64,000 nucleotides of DNA from Bacillus sp. REN16. Lineage in GTDB: Bacteria; Bacillota; Bacilli; Bacillales; Bacillaceae_L. The DNA is taken from NCBI RefSeq assembly GCF_020731355.1, contig NZ_JAJFZK010000007.1, positions 266,054 to 330,053 of the forward strand. The letters run 5' to 3'. The notes under the pieces are model-generated. The model had not been told where the DNA came from, made no database searches, and saw only the letters and a list, made by a program, of their open reading frames with translations. The translations under genes were made by a program, and so were the position numbers. Shown one piece after another: positions 17,399 to 26,807 of this stretch (position 1 is the stretch's first letter; each line of letters begins with the position of its first letter).

Positions 17399-18307
17399 TT
17401 ATGGTTGTATTCGATTAACAGGAAGTTTGATTTTTAGTACAAACCAATTCCCATTCAGCTCTGCACTCATTTCTCCATACATCTTTTCAACTAATTTTTT
17501 AGAAAGATACAGTCCTAACCCGCTTGTTTCTGTATTTGTACGACTGGTTACCTCTGTATAGAAACGCATAAATACTTTTTCAACAGCCACTTTGCTTTCT
17601 GTTTGAATATCATTTTTTATCGTAAAAGTTAAAAAGTCACCTTCCGTCCCATAACTGATAACCGCTTTACTTTTAGCGTAACGAAGGATATTTTGAACAA
17701 TGTTTTGAATCACGCGCATCAGCATTATTTTATCAGCAATCACGGGTCGGTCCTTAAAGTGTTCGGGAAATTGGAGTCCAATTTTCTTTTCTTCGAATTG
17801 TTCATAATATGTTAAAAAGATTTCTTCAACTAGGTTAGAAAGTGAAATCGAGGTTAATGAAATTTCTTTTTGATTTGTTTCAATACGCGCTAAATCATAA
17901 AACTGATCCGTCATTTCAATAAGGCGTTTGACAGACTGTTCGATAATCTTAAGATAATGAATCTTCTTTGTCTCATCAGATATCACTTGTAAAAGTTGAA
18001 CATAGCCATTAATCGAAGTAAGTGGAGTTCGTAAATCATGCGAGAGACCAGCAATTGATAACCTCACATTCTCTTCCATCTGTTTTGCCTGACAGTTTTT
18101 TTCTTCAAACATATCTATCATTTGATTTAACTCATCGACTAATTGCATCAATGTCTTCTCACGAAAATCCAAAGAAAGCCTACTTCCAAACCCTGAACGA
18201 GCAGGAATTCGCTTTAGCTCATATTTCAATTTCTTCAATTCTTGTTTTAAGAAGTAAAGATAAAGAAGGAGCGACAATGCCAGTATGACAAAAAACCATC
18301 CCCACAT
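17399..18307 (-). CDS. Sensor histidine kinase
   Basis: 302 residues with a single N-terminal membrane helix (about 4-20) and almost no extracellular part. A dimerisation domain follows with the phospho-accepting His90 in SHDLRTPLTSI, then HATPase_c with N-box QNIVQNILRYA and G-box SGLGLYLSKKL. Lack of a sensing domain is typical of intramembrane-sensing kinases that respond through a linked ABC transporter. Last gene of the operon; AAGGAG precedes its ATG. Confidence 0.93.
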   Translation of the reverse strand: MWGWFFVILALSLLLYLYFLKQELKKLKYELKRIPARSGFGSRLSLDFREKTLMQLVDELNQMIDMFEEKNCQAKQMEENVRLSIAGLSHDLRTPLTSINGYVQLLQVISDETKKIHYLKIIEQSVKRLIEMTDQFYDLARIETNQKEISLTSISLSNLVEEIFLTYYEQFEEKKIGLQFPEHFKDRPVIADKIMLMRVIQNIVQNILRYAKSKAVISYGTEGDFLTFTIKNDIQTESKVAVEKVFMRFYTEVTSRTNTETSGLGLYLSKKLVEKMYGEMSAELNGNWFVLKIKLPVNRIQP

Positions 18308-18334
18308 TACATTTACGCTCCTTTACGTTTTACG

Positions 18335-19006
18335 TTATTCAAATTTGAAGCCTATGCCCCATATTGTTTTAATATAGCTTTGATCATCCGAGTTTAGTTT
18401 ATTTCTCAAATTACTGATATGCATATTTATCGTTTTATCATTATCAAAAAATGGTTCATTCCACACACTCTCATAAATATTGGAGCGACTGAATACCTTT
18501 TGTGGATTCTCTAGAAATAGGAGAAGGATAGCGTATTCCCTCCCAGTCAAATGTAGGATTTGATCGTTGTTCTTCACTTCACGCGTGTCTAGGTTGACAC
18601 TGATATTCTTATAATGAATTTCTTTCATATTATTGTCAGAAGTCTTCGCGGCATGACGCAATTGAATCTGAATTCTAACAAGAAGTTCCTTTAGGTCAAA
18701 TGGTTTTGTAATGTAATCATCTGCCCCGTTCGTCAAAAGTTCCAATTTCGATTCTTGGTCATTTTTTGCCGAAATGACAATCACAGGTATAGTTGAATTC
18801 TGCCGAACCTGTTGAAGAAATTCTTCTCCATTCATACCGGGAAGCATCAAATCTAAGAGGACTAGGTCAACGTGATATTGTTCAAATAACAATTTTCCCT
18901 CAGTACCCGAGTATGCGTTTAGGGTTTTAAATCCATTCAAATCTAGTGCTTCCCTAATAAGTGAATGAATCGCCATATCATCTTCAATAATTAAAATGGT
19001 TGCCAT
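18335..19006 (-). CDS. OmpR-family response regulator
   Basis: 223 residues. Receiver domain with acidic pocket E8-D9-D10, phospho-accepting Asp52 in LLDLMLPG, and Lys in ITKPFDLKEL; C-terminal winged helix with LTGREYAILLLFLENP and a VWGIGFKFE end. An in-frame TTG at 19015 is too close to the ribosome site, so ATG at 19006 is used. It sits between the transporter permease and the kinase, probably controlling its own operon. Confidence 0.94.
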   Translation of the reverse strand: MATILIIEDDMAIHSLIREALDLNGFKTLNAYSGTEGKLLFEQYHVDLVLLDLMLPGMNGEEFLQQVRQNSTIPVIVISAKNDQESKLELLTNGADDYITKPFDLKELLVRIQIQLRHAAKTSDNNMKEIHYKNISVNLDTREVKNNDQILHLTGREYAILLLFLENPQKVFSRSNIYESVWNEPFFDNDKTINMHISNLRNKLNSDDQSYIKTIWGIGFKFE

Positions 19007-19017
19007 TTTTATCAAAC

Positions 19018-19797
19018 CTACTTAATATCTGTTCGTTTAAAAAATTGAATTCCTAGAACTGATGATACCATGATTGTGATGATACTTACTAATATCATCT
19101 CAGGATATTTTGTGATATCCGCAGGTGCTGCGAAATTCGAATAGAATAAAAATGATTCCGTAAACCAATAAGTGACTTGCTTAAAATGTTCAGTCTGCTG
19201 GAAAATTCCAGGGACAAAACCAGTTGCAATCGTATAAATAAAACTCCAAACAAGTGAAATTCCACTACTTTTTGTCAGAAAACTGATCATTATATAGATT
19301 GATACGTTTGCCAAAATTAATAAATAGAGTGTAGTAAAAGATTTTAGAGCATAGCTAAAATAATCGCTAATCCCAGCTACTTCACCAAAGCCAAAGACCA
19401 CTGAGTAGCTGATCATACCTAGTATGGTTAAGACGATAACACCAACGAGCGAAAGAAGTGCAGCAATCACCAATTTTGACAGATAATAATGCGTACGGCT
19501 GCGACCTAATGACAACGCATTTCGAATCGTCCCGTTTTGAAATTCTTCCCCAATAAAAAAACTGATAAAAGCACTCATAACAAGTAAAACCGTTAATCCA
19601 TTTTTATCAATCATCAAAATACCAGTTGATCCATTGATGACTGTATCTATGGCTTGGACAAGTTTTGTTCCATAATGCACGGTTAATTTACTATTTGCGG
19701 CTTGAAAAATCGGAAGTAAGGATAAAATACTCAGGACGATCCATAATTTTTTACTGCGAAATAATTTAATTCTTTCAGCTGTTAAAAGGTTAAGCAT
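19018..19797 (-). CDS. ABC-2 type permease linked to a two-component system
   Basis: 259 residues, six predicted membrane segments, with a typical ABC-2 start (MLNLLTAERIKLFRSKKLWI). It overlaps the ATPase gene by eight bases. The layout ATPase-permease-regulator-kinase resembles BcrAB/YcbNO-type peptide resistance modules, which remove bacitracin, lantibiotics or similar membrane-active peptides; the actual ligand is not visible. Confidence 0.87.
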   Translation of the reverse strand: MLNLLTAERIKLFRSKKLWIVLSILSLLPIFQAANSKLTVHYGTKLVQAIDTVINGSTGILMIDKNGLTVLLVMSAFISFFIGEEFQNGTIRNALSLGRSRTHYYLSKLVIAALLSLVGVIVLTILGMISYSVVFGFGEVAGISDYFSYALKSFTTLYLLILANVSIYIMISFLTKSSGISLVWSFIYTIATGFVPGIFQQTEHFKQVTYWFTESFLFYSNFAAPADITKYPEMILVSIITIMVSSVLGIQFFKRTDIK

Positions 19798-20707
19798 GCG
19801 TGTTTCCCCCTGTTAATTGTAAGAAATAATCTTCGAGTTTTTGCCTAGTTGTACCAATTCGCGAAACATTCACATCAGCTAGGACTAAAGAACGATTGAT
19901 TGCCGCCACATCATCTAAGTGTTCGAATATATTAATTTCACTATGATTAATAACTTCATAATCTGTTATTCCTAATTCATCAAGCACAACAATTGCTTTG
20001 TGAACCTCTAATGTTTCTAATTCGATGTACATGCGAGTTTGGCGTGCCAACTCCTCTTTTGAAAGTTCACTTATTAGTTTTCCATCATGCAAAATTCCGT
20101 AATGTGTGGCAATCTGTGAAAGTTCATCAAGTAAGTGACTGGAAAGTAGAACGGTAATTCCTCGTTCTGTCACTAAACGTTGTATAATTTCACGCATTTC
20201 AACAATTCCTGATGGATCAAGACCGTTTGTCGGCTCATCTAAGATTAAGAACTCGGGATTTGTAATTAGTGTTGCGGCAATCGCTAAACGTTGACGCATT
20301 CCTAGTGAAAAGTTTTTAGCTTTCTTCTTACCAGTATGACTAATATTCATCAGGCGAAGCAATTCATCAATCTCTCGGTCACTCACTCCTCCGTTTGCTG
20401 CTTGAACCCTTAGATTGTCTCTGGCTGTTAATTCTGGATAAAGTGCCGGTGTTTCAATCGATTGCCCCATCTTTCTTCGAGCATGCTGCAAGCCCTTTGT
20501 ACCGGTTTCCCCGAAAAGTTCGATATTTCCCTCTTCTATTGTGATTAACCCCATAATGGTGCGCATGAACGTCGATTTTCCTGCGCCATTTTCGCCGATT
20601 AGGCCGTAAATCATCCCACGCTTTATTTCGATTGATACTTTATCGAGTGCTTTGTGTTTGCCATATATTTTTGAAACATTGGTTGCTTTTAGGATCGTTT
20701 CCGCCAT
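19790..20707 (-). CDS. ABC transporter ATP-binding protein, BcrA-like
   Basis: 305 residues: Walker A GENGAGKST near residue 38, signature FSLGMRQRLAIA, Walker B FLILDEPTNGLDPSG and SSHLLDEL switch region, followed by an 80-residue C-terminal extension as in BcrA-type ATPases. First gene of a four-gene operon with permease, response regulator and kinase. Its family members power extraction of antimicrobial peptides from the membrane. Confidence 0.92.
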   Translation of the reverse strand: MAETILKATNVSKIYGKHKALDKVSIEIKRGMIYGLIGENGAGKSTFMRTIMGLITIEEGNIELFGETGTKGLQHARRKMGQSIETPALYPELTARDNLRVQAANGGVSDREIDELLRLMNISHTGKKKAKNFSLGMRQRLAIAATLITNPEFLILDEPTNGLDPSGIVEMREIIQRLVTERGITVLLSSHLLDELSQIATHYGILHDGKLISELSKEELARQTRMYIELETLEVHKAIVVLDELGITDYEVINHSEINIFEHLDDVAAINRSLVLADVNVSRIGTTRQKLEDYFLQLTGGNTHA

Positions 20708-20920
20708 TTTTATTCATCCCTTCCGGTGTTGATAAACTTAGTATAGGTATCAGGTGTAAAAAATCTGACTAGAAAAGTATAAAAAAAGTGTAAAGAAAGA
20801 TGTTGTCCGACTAAATTGGACATGATTCATTAGATGTACAAGTCGAATATGATAAAAAAGAAGGGAAAAGCGACTTTTTTTGAGGTGATTTTCATACAAT
20901 GCTTTTAGAGGTGATCAAAA

Positions 20921-21361
20921 ATGGCAAGAGTTAAATATACAGACAAAGACGTCGATTTAGTGGCAAGGATGATGAGGGCAGAGGCAGAAGCCGAAGGACG
21001 ACTAGGGATGCTGATGGTTGGTAATGTCATTGTAAATCGTGCAGTAGCCGATTGTTTGGATTTTAAAGATGTAAGGTCAATACGTGATGTGATTTTTCAA
21101 GTGCAGGGAGGAAATTTTTCCTTTGAGGCCGTACAAAAAGGAAATTTGTTTTATAATCCAGCAAGAGAGGTTGAAAAAAAGTTGGCTAGACAAACTTTAA
21201 CCCATTGGAGACAACATCCTTCCAAGTATTCTCTTTGGTACTTTAATCCGTATGCTCCATGTCCGCCAACATGGTATGGTCAACCATTTGCAGGACAATT
21301 TAAAAATCATTGTTATTATGAACCACAGCCTAACACATGCGAAAGTGTTTACAGACGATAA
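20921..21361 (+). CDS. cwlJ: Spore cortex-lytic cell wall hydrolase CwlJ
   Basis: 146 residues, the size of CwlJ, with the SleB/CwlJ hydrolase domain throughout: catalytic-region motif MMRAEAEAEGRLGMLMVGNVIVNR and the conserved LWYFNPYAPCPPTWY...FKNHCYY stretch. No signal peptide, as usual for CwlJ, which is made in the mother cell and placed in the spore coat to degrade cortex during germination. AGGTGATC precedes the ATG. It supports a spore-forming host. gerQ, often its neighbour, is not adjacent here. Confidence 0.93.
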   Translation: MARVKYTDKDVDLVARMMRAEAEAEGRLGMLMVGNVIVNRAVADCLDFKDVRSIRDVIFQVQGGNFSFEAVQKGNLFYNPAREVEKKLARQTLTHWRQHPSKYSLWYFNPYAPCPPTWYGQPFAGQFKNHCYYEPQPNTCESVYRR

Positions 21362-21390
21362 CCCCACAGATTGTGGGGTTATTGTTTTTT
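21360..21390 (+). terminator. Terminator after cwlJ
   Basis: Perfect 9-bp stem AACCCCACA/TGTGGGGTT with a 3-base loop, followed by ATTGTTTTTT. Confidence 0.9.
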
Positions 21391-21408
21391 ACCATACTAA
21401 CATTAAGA

Positions 21409-22869
21409 TTATGAAAACTTCGCATCAATATTTCGTAAATGTTCAAGGTCTTTCTCCTTAATAAGTAAGCTAACCACGATATAGGTAATGAATGAGAAAA
21501 GAACGGGCAAGACTACTGAATGCATGCCAAAAACTTCTGGAACAGTCGTATGGATGAGAATATAGCTTCCCACCCCAACTAGCATTGAGGAAATGGCTCC
21601 GTACTTATTCCCTTTTTGCCAATACAATCCTAGCACAATCGGCCAAATAAAAGCTGCCTCAAGACCCCCGAAAGCAAAGAGATTTAACCAGATCAGCAAA
21701 TCAGGTGGATTGATGGCAAGGAAAAACACAATTAGACCTACGACTGCCGTTACACTCATACTTATTTTTTTTACAGCAACGTCTGTTGCATCCGGCTTTA
21801 TGTAGTTCAAATATACATCCTTTACAATTGAGGAACCTACTATTAATAATAACGAGTTAACGGTAGACATGATTGCTGCCATCGGTGCAGAAAGAACAAC
21901 TCCGGCCAACCATGGTGGTAATACCTCCATTGCAAGTAAAGGCATCACTGTATCCGGAACATCAACCCCCGGAATGATCGCTCTAGCAAATACTCCTGAT
22001 AAATGCATACCAAGCATGATAAATCCAACAACAATTGTTCCAATGATCATCGCTTGATGCATGGCTTTTGCATGTCGATATGACATCGCCCGAACAGCAA
22101 TCTGCGGCAATCCAACTACCCCTACTCCCACAAGAATCCAAAATGAAGATAAATATAATGGCGTAAGTGAACGATCATGACCAAACGGTGAAACAAGATT
22201 TGGATTTTCCGCGATTAGCTCCTTAACAATCGCTGGGACACCACCACCAGCAATAATTGTTCCAATTAAGATGATGAGTGTACCAAAAAACATGATAATC
22301 CCTTGGATAGTCTCTGTGAGAGCAACGGCACGAAAGCCTCCAATCGTCACGTATACTAAAATCGAAATGGCAAAAATAAATAATGAAGTGGTATAAGACA
22401 ATCCCGTTAAGGACTCAATTAATCTGCCCCCCCCAACCCATTGAGCAATCATTGAAGCAAATAGAAAGATGATAATACTAGCCGATGATAGCAAAACAAC
22501 CCACTTCGAATTATAACGCTCTTTTAAAAAATCAATAAGAGTTACAGCATTTATTTTACGAGCCACAATCGCAAACTTTTTCCCTAAAACAGCAAGCACA
22601 AAATACCCGGTGACCACTTGAATCATGGCAAGAAGCACCCAGCCAAGCCCAATACTATATGCGGCACCAGGACCACCAATGAAGCTGCTGGCACTTCCAT
22701 ATGTAGCAACCATTGTCATTGCAAGGACAAAACCGCCTAGCTCACGACTTCCCAAAAAATAATCTTGCAGAAATCCTGCGTTATCCTTCAGGCGACTCGC
22801 CGCATAAATACCAATTATAAAAATGATCACTAACAATCCTAGGAAAGGGATTAATACTTCCCAATTCAT
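21409..22869 (-). CDS. panF: Sodium/pantothenate symporter PanF
   Basis: 486 residues and 13 or so membrane segments of the sodium:solute symporter family. Motifs include GSRELGGFVLAMTMVATYGSASSFIGGPGAAY near residues 40-75 and the sodium-site region APMAAIMSTVNSLLLIVGSSIVKD near 330-355. Imports pantothenate, the coenzyme A precursor, with sodium. The start overlaps the stop of yhdT (ATGA), the usual yhdT-panF pair, so the two are coupled. Confidence 0.92.
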   Translation of the reverse strand: MNWEVLIPFLGLLVIIFIIGIYAASRLKDNAGFLQDYFLGSRELGGFVLAMTMVATYGSASSFIGGPGAAYSIGLGWVLLAMIQVVTGYFVLAVLGKKFAIVARKINAVTLIDFLKERYNSKWVVLLSSASIIIFLFASMIAQWVGGGRLIESLTGLSYTTSLFIFAISILVYVTIGGFRAVALTETIQGIIMFFGTLIILIGTIIAGGGVPAIVKELIAENPNLVSPFGHDRSLTPLYLSSFWILVGVGVVGLPQIAVRAMSYRHAKAMHQAMIIGTIVVGFIMLGMHLSGVFARAIIPGVDVPDTVMPLLAMEVLPPWLAGVVLSAPMAAIMSTVNSLLLIVGSSIVKDVYLNYIKPDATDVAVKKISMSVTAVVGLIVFFLAINPPDLLIWLNLFAFGGLEAAFIWPIVLGLYWQKGNKYGAISSMLVGVGSYILIHTTVPEVFGMHSVVLPVLFSFITYIVVSLLIKEKDLEHLRNIDAKFS

Positions 22870-23153
22870 AAAGCGTCCCCTCCCTCTTCATCATCAAACG
22901 GTACTTCTTTAAAAACAATTTTTACAAGAATGATTACTAAAAAAACGACAACTAGAAATCCAATCACACAGCTGTAAAAAAACCAGCTAGGTAAACCAGC
23001 AATATATGTATATTCTGAAACAGGCTTCGAACCTAATCCATATGCAAAGCCAAACCACCACAAAAAGTTAAAAACCGCTAAGCCTATACCAATCGATGCC
23101 TCTTTTTTGGCAACCTTGTATCTGCGATCACCTTTATATTTAGTCTTATCCAT
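22866..23153 (-). CDS. yhdT: YhdT family membrane protein
   Basis: 95 residues from the ATG at 23153, which has GGGGAGAAG upstream; the longer frame to 23231 has no ribosome site. Two membrane helices and a charged start. YhdT (DUF997) is found next to PanF in many bacteria; its role, perhaps as a small partner of the symporter, is unproven. Confidence 0.88.
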   Translation of the reverse strand: MDKTKYKGDRRYKVAKKEASIGIGLAVFNFLWWFGFAYGLGSKPVSEYTYIAGLPSWFFYSCVIGFLVVVFLVIILVKIVFKEVPFDDEEGGDAL

Positions 23154-23253
23154 CACTACTTCTCCCCATTTTTCACTTATGTATATCCTACCCGAAAATC
23201 CCTCAACGAACAAAACTAAGTTGTTCGTCACCTATTTCATCAAGTCATCCATT

Positions 23254-23289
23254 AAAAAAAGCTACCTAAGAACCATGCTTAGGTAGCTT
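23254..23289 (-). terminator. Terminator after the lipoteichoic acid synthase gene
   Basis: Perfect 12-bp stem AAGCTACCTAAG/CTTAGGTAGCTT with a 7-base loop and a run of seven T on the minus strand. Confidence 0.9.
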
Positions 23290-23297
23290 CCTTTCTA

Positions 23298-25256
23298 TTA
23301 TTCAGCTGATTCTTCACCGTCAATCAAATAATTGTAATCTGAACGAACAACCGGCTTAAAGCCTTCAGGTGTATAGAATCGCAACAAGTCCCCATTTACA
23401 ACCTTATCAGATGTTGCTAATTTTTCTTCAACAATTTCTTGGAGCTTTTTCGCAGTATCTAGCTCGTCTTCTATAATTTCAGTACCAGTTGCTGAGTCAT
23501 AAAACTTACCATCAATCGCAGAAATGGTCGGACTTACGAAATCACCATTACGGAAAGGAACGACTTGATCATGTTGTTCAGACAATAAATCCGTTCCGAA
23601 TTGAACGTAATCTTTTGTATCAATTCCAAGTAAGTGTAAAAGAGTTGGAAGAAGGTCGATTTGACCACCATATTGGTGTTGAACTCCACCCTCCATACCC
23701 GGAACACGGATAAACAATGGTACCCGTTGAAGGGAAGCATTATCAAATGATGTAATTTCTTCTCTTTCTAAAACTTGCTTCATGGCTTTATTATGGTTTT
23801 CAGAAATACCATAATGGTCACCATACATAACGATAATCGAATTATCGTATAAACCTTTTTCTTTTAAATCATTGAAAAATTGCTCTAACGCCTCATCTGC
23901 ATAACGTGCAGTTTGGAAATATCGATCAACGGAAACGTCACCTGTTGTATGAGGCGCAATCGTTGCATCCTCATCATCAATACGATATGGATAGTGATGC
24001 GTTACTGTAATAAATTTTGTATAAAATGGCTGTGGTAATGTTTCTAGTAAATCTGCCGATTGCTCATAAAATGGTTTATCCATTAATCCATATTCAGCTA
24101 AATCTTCTGGATTCATTTGATAATAACTTGAATCAAAGAAATGTTCAAATCCAAATGATTTATAGATTTCATTTCGGTTCCAGAAGCTTCCTGAGTTACC
24201 ATGGAATACAGCAGACGTATATCCCTCTTGTCCAAGGATTGCTGGTGCTGATTGATATGTGTTCATACCTTTCGTTGTAAAAGCAGATCCCTGTGGAAGG
24301 CCATATAATGAGTTTTCAAGTATAAACTCCGCATCAGCTGTTTTACCTTGTGCAGTCTGATGAAAGAAATTATCAAAATAAAGTGTATTTTCATCCTTTG
24401 TTAATGAGTTAAGGAATGGTGTTACCTCTTCCCCATGCAGCTTGTAATTGATTAAGAAATTTTGCATAGACTCAAGATGAAGATAAATCACGTTCATGCC
24501 CTTACCTGCCCCAAAATACGCAGGATTTGGTTCAGCATAGTTTGCTTTTGTATAGTTAATCACTTCAATACTGTCATTACTGTCCGCTAATGCTCTTTGT
24601 GTTGAAGCCTTTGTACTTTGCACAGCATCATAAATCGTATAGTTGTACATACCTAAATATTTCACAATATAGTGGCGGTCAAATCCACGTGTTAAAAGCT
24701 GTGGACGATCGGCCTCTGCAAGAGTAAGGTTAACAGCTGAAATTAAGATCGCAAAAGCAAATAATGCAGCTACTTTTATACCTCTCACGCTTGTTGCCGT
24801 TTCAACCTTCACGACTTTGAATAATACTAGTCCCAGTAAAACAATAAAGTCAACAAAGAACAAGAAATCATATGGTTTTAAAAGTGAAGTAACACTTCCG
24901 CTCACATCACCAAAGTTTTGAGTTTGGAACAAAGTTGGTAATGTAATAAAGTCACTAAAGAATCGGTAATATAAAATATTTGCGTATAAAAGGAAAGACA
25001 TTAGAAAATAGATAATAAGAAGTCTTCTGTATCTCTTTTTCTCTTTACCTAAAAATGCAAAACCTAAAAAGAATAATGCCGATCCAAGTGGATTCAATAA
25101 TAATAGAAAGGTCTGTAATGTATTATCAATATTTAAGTTAAACTCAGTTGATTGCGAAATATATGTTTTTAACCATAGGAATACCACCGCTAATAAATAA
25201 AAGCCAAAAAAGCCAGTGAAGATATTTTGACTACGTTTTAGAATGTTCTTTTTCAT
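23298..25256 (-). CDS. ltaS: LtaS-type lipoteichoic acid synthase
   Basis: 652 residues: five membrane helices (about 15-185), a linker with a likely signal-peptidase site (ALA-D, residues 222-225), then an extracellular sulfatase-like domain. Metal and active-site residues are visible: Glu262 in LES, the nucleophile Thr306 in GKTADAE, and MYGDHYG with a following HN. It polymerises glycerol phosphate from phosphatidylglycerol onto a glycolipid anchor. The ATG at 25256 is preferred over GTG at 25265 by ribosome-site spacing. Which of the Bacillus paralogues (LtaS, YfnI, YqgS) it matches cannot be settled here. Confidence 0.93.
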   Translation of the reverse strand: MKKNILKRSQNIFTGFFGFYLLAVVFLWLKTYISQSTEFNLNIDNTLQTFLLLLNPLGSALFFLGFAFLGKEKKRYRRLLIIYFLMSFLLYANILYYRFFSDFITLPTLFQTQNFGDVSGSVTSLLKPYDFLFFVDFIVLLGLVLFKVVKVETATSVRGIKVAALFAFAILISAVNLTLAEADRPQLLTRGFDRHYIVKYLGMYNYTIYDAVQSTKASTQRALADSNDSIEVINYTKANYAEPNPAYFGAGKGMNVIYLHLESMQNFLINYKLHGEEVTPFLNSLTKDENTLYFDNFFHQTAQGKTADAEFILENSLYGLPQGSAFTTKGMNTYQSAPAILGQEGYTSAVFHGNSGSFWNRNEIYKSFGFEHFFDSSYYQMNPEDLAEYGLMDKPFYEQSADLLETLPQPFYTKFITVTHHYPYRIDDEDATIAPHTTGDVSVDRYFQTARYADEALEQFFNDLKEKGLYDNSIIVMYGDHYGISENHNKAMKQVLEREEITSFDNASLQRVPLFIRVPGMEGGVQHQYGGQIDLLPTLLHLLGIDTKDYVQFGTDLLSEQHDQVVPFRNGDFVSPTISAIDGKFYDSATGTEIIEDELDTAKKLQEIVEEKLATSDKVVNGDLLRFYTPEGFKPVVRSDYNYLIDGEESAE

Positions 25257-25628
25257 TGATTGCACCTACCTTCAATCTAAACAAGAATTAGTTTTAAGAA
25301 CCAAAATCCTAAAAACTATTTTACCAATCAAATATGAACAAATTATTAACATGCTTAATAAAATTTACATTTGCGATACATTCACTTACTTTACTACGAT
25401 TATTTGAAAAGTCAAGAGATCTGGAAAACCCCGAAATTTTCTTTCAACTTTTGAAATCCTTTACATCATTGCCTGTACAATGTTTCACAAATATTTATAA
25501 ATACGATATTTTTTTCTAATTTATGACAACTTTATTTTCTAAAATAAACAAAAGCCAAGACGAAACAATGAGTTTCAATTATACTACTATAATAGGAACA
25601 AACTTAATTGGAAAGGGCTTAAGGAACT
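25257..25628. other. Divergent intergenic region, no gene seen
   Basis: 370 bases of very AT-rich sequence between the divergent ltaS and metallophosphoesterase genes. A 61-codon plus-strand frame (25334-25519) has no ribosome site and no recognisable product. Near its right end ATTATACTACTATAAT (about 25579-25594) offers -10-like hexamers for the downstream gene. No repeat or structured RNA was recognised. Confidence 0.5.
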
Positions 25629-26705
25629 ATGTTTATTCTTGCGATTCTCCTATTTCTTTTGCTTTATTGTGGGATGAGTTTCTTTTTTGGGTATATGGGA
25701 TGGGTTTGGCTTAAACATTCATTTAATTTTCGACAAAAAAAGACATACATAACAGTCGTTCTCATTTTCTCGTTAACCATTATTGTTGGTTTTGCTGCTT
25801 CATCTGCAATCCTTCAGACTATTGGTTATTTTTGGTTGATTTTATCAGGATTTGGACTCATTCTTTTACCGATTGCAACCCTATTATTCTTTCTATTAAA
25901 AAGGAAAGGCATTCGAATGATTGGATTTGGGGTAATCAGTTTGTACATCTTAATCTTCAGTTTCGGGACTTTCTATGCATGGAGTCCAGTATTGAAAACC
26001 TATGATATATCAATCGACAAAAATGTCGAACGAAATGATCTAAAAATAGTAATGGCATCTGATTTCCATCTAGGGAACATTGTAGGCAAAAAACACCTTG
26101 AAAAATTTGTCCATTTAATAGAAGAAACTCGACCTGACATTGTGTTACTTCCCGGCGATCTCATTGATGATCACATTGATCCCTTTTTAAAAGGGAACAT
26201 GGGTGAAACTCTGAAAAAAATTGATGCACCGCTTGGGGTCTACGCCACCCTCGGAAATCATGATTACTATGGAAGTGATAATGAAAAAATTGTCGAAGAA
26301 ATAGAGAAACTAGGTATTGAGGTTTTAACAGATGAAGTGACCATGATTGAAAATGACTTCTTTATAATAGGAAGAAATGATGATACAGATAAAAATCGTG
26401 ACGATATAGAGAGTCTTGTTTCTTCACTTGATTCCGCAAAACCGATGATTATGCTAGACCATCAACCGAATCAATTAGACGCAGCCTTAGGTAACGGAAT
26501 CGACTTAATTCTGTCAGGGCATACCCATCGCGGACAGATTTTTCCCGGGAACCTGATTACCGGTATGCTGTATGAAAATGATTATGGCCTATTGAAAAAA
26601 GGAAATTTACATTCAATCGTATCTTCTGGTTTTGGAACTTGGGGACCTCCGCTAAGACTCGGCTCAAGGTCTGAGGTTGTCACTATAAATGTAAGCTTTC
26701 AATAA
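25629..26705 (+). CDS. Membrane-anchored metallophosphoesterase (YkoQ-like)
   Basis: 358 residues: about four N-terminal membrane helices (1-125), then a calcineurin-like phosphoesterase domain with the complete metal-binding set SDFHLG, GDLID, GNHD, and SGHTHRGQ. Relatives in B. subtilis (YkoQ, YkuE) are poorly characterised; a membrane or cell-wall lipid substrate is possible for this type. Monocistronic. The start is the ATG after GGGCTTAAGGAACT. Confidence 0.9.
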   Translation: MFILAILLFLLLYCGMSFFFGYMGWVWLKHSFNFRQKKTYITVVLIFSLTIIVGFAASSAILQTIGYFWLILSGFGLILLPIATLLFFLLKRKGIRMIGFGVISLYILIFSFGTFYAWSPVLKTYDISIDKNVERNDLKIVMASDFHLGNIVGKKHLEKFVHLIEETRPDIVLLPGDLIDDHIDPFLKGNMGETLKKIDAPLGVYATLGNHDYYGSDNEKIVEEIEKLGIEVLTDEVTMIENDFFIIGRNDDTDKNRDDIESLVSSLDSAKPMIMLDHQPNQLDAALGNGIDLILSGHTHRGQIFPGNLITGMLYENDYGLLKKGNLHSIVSSGFGTWGPPLRLGSRSEVVTINVSFQ

Positions 26706-26708
26706 AAA

Positions 26709-26743
26709 AAGCATTACCTCCGTGTATTACAGAAGTAATGCTT
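26709..26743. terminator. Hairpin after the metallophosphoesterase gene
   Basis: Perfect 9-bp stem AAGCATTAC/GTAATGCTT. The run of T lies on the minus-strand side (plus-strand AAAAAAA precedes it), so as a terminator it is oriented against its gene; weak for the plus strand. Confidence 0.45.
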
Positions 26744-26807
26744 AGTAGAGTGTCAACCTATTATTTGCTACTATTAAACCAACCAGATAAAATGTGAGGT
26801 ACAAATT

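Noticed and set aside
20893..20900. SigE -10 box (CATACAAT) for cwlJ
   Set aside because: Sequence fits, but no convincing -35 at the right distance, and the transcript would start on the ribosome site.
25334..25519. 61-codon plus-strand frame between ltaS and the metallophosphoesterase
   Set aside because: No ribosome site and no family pattern; region is simply AT-rich.
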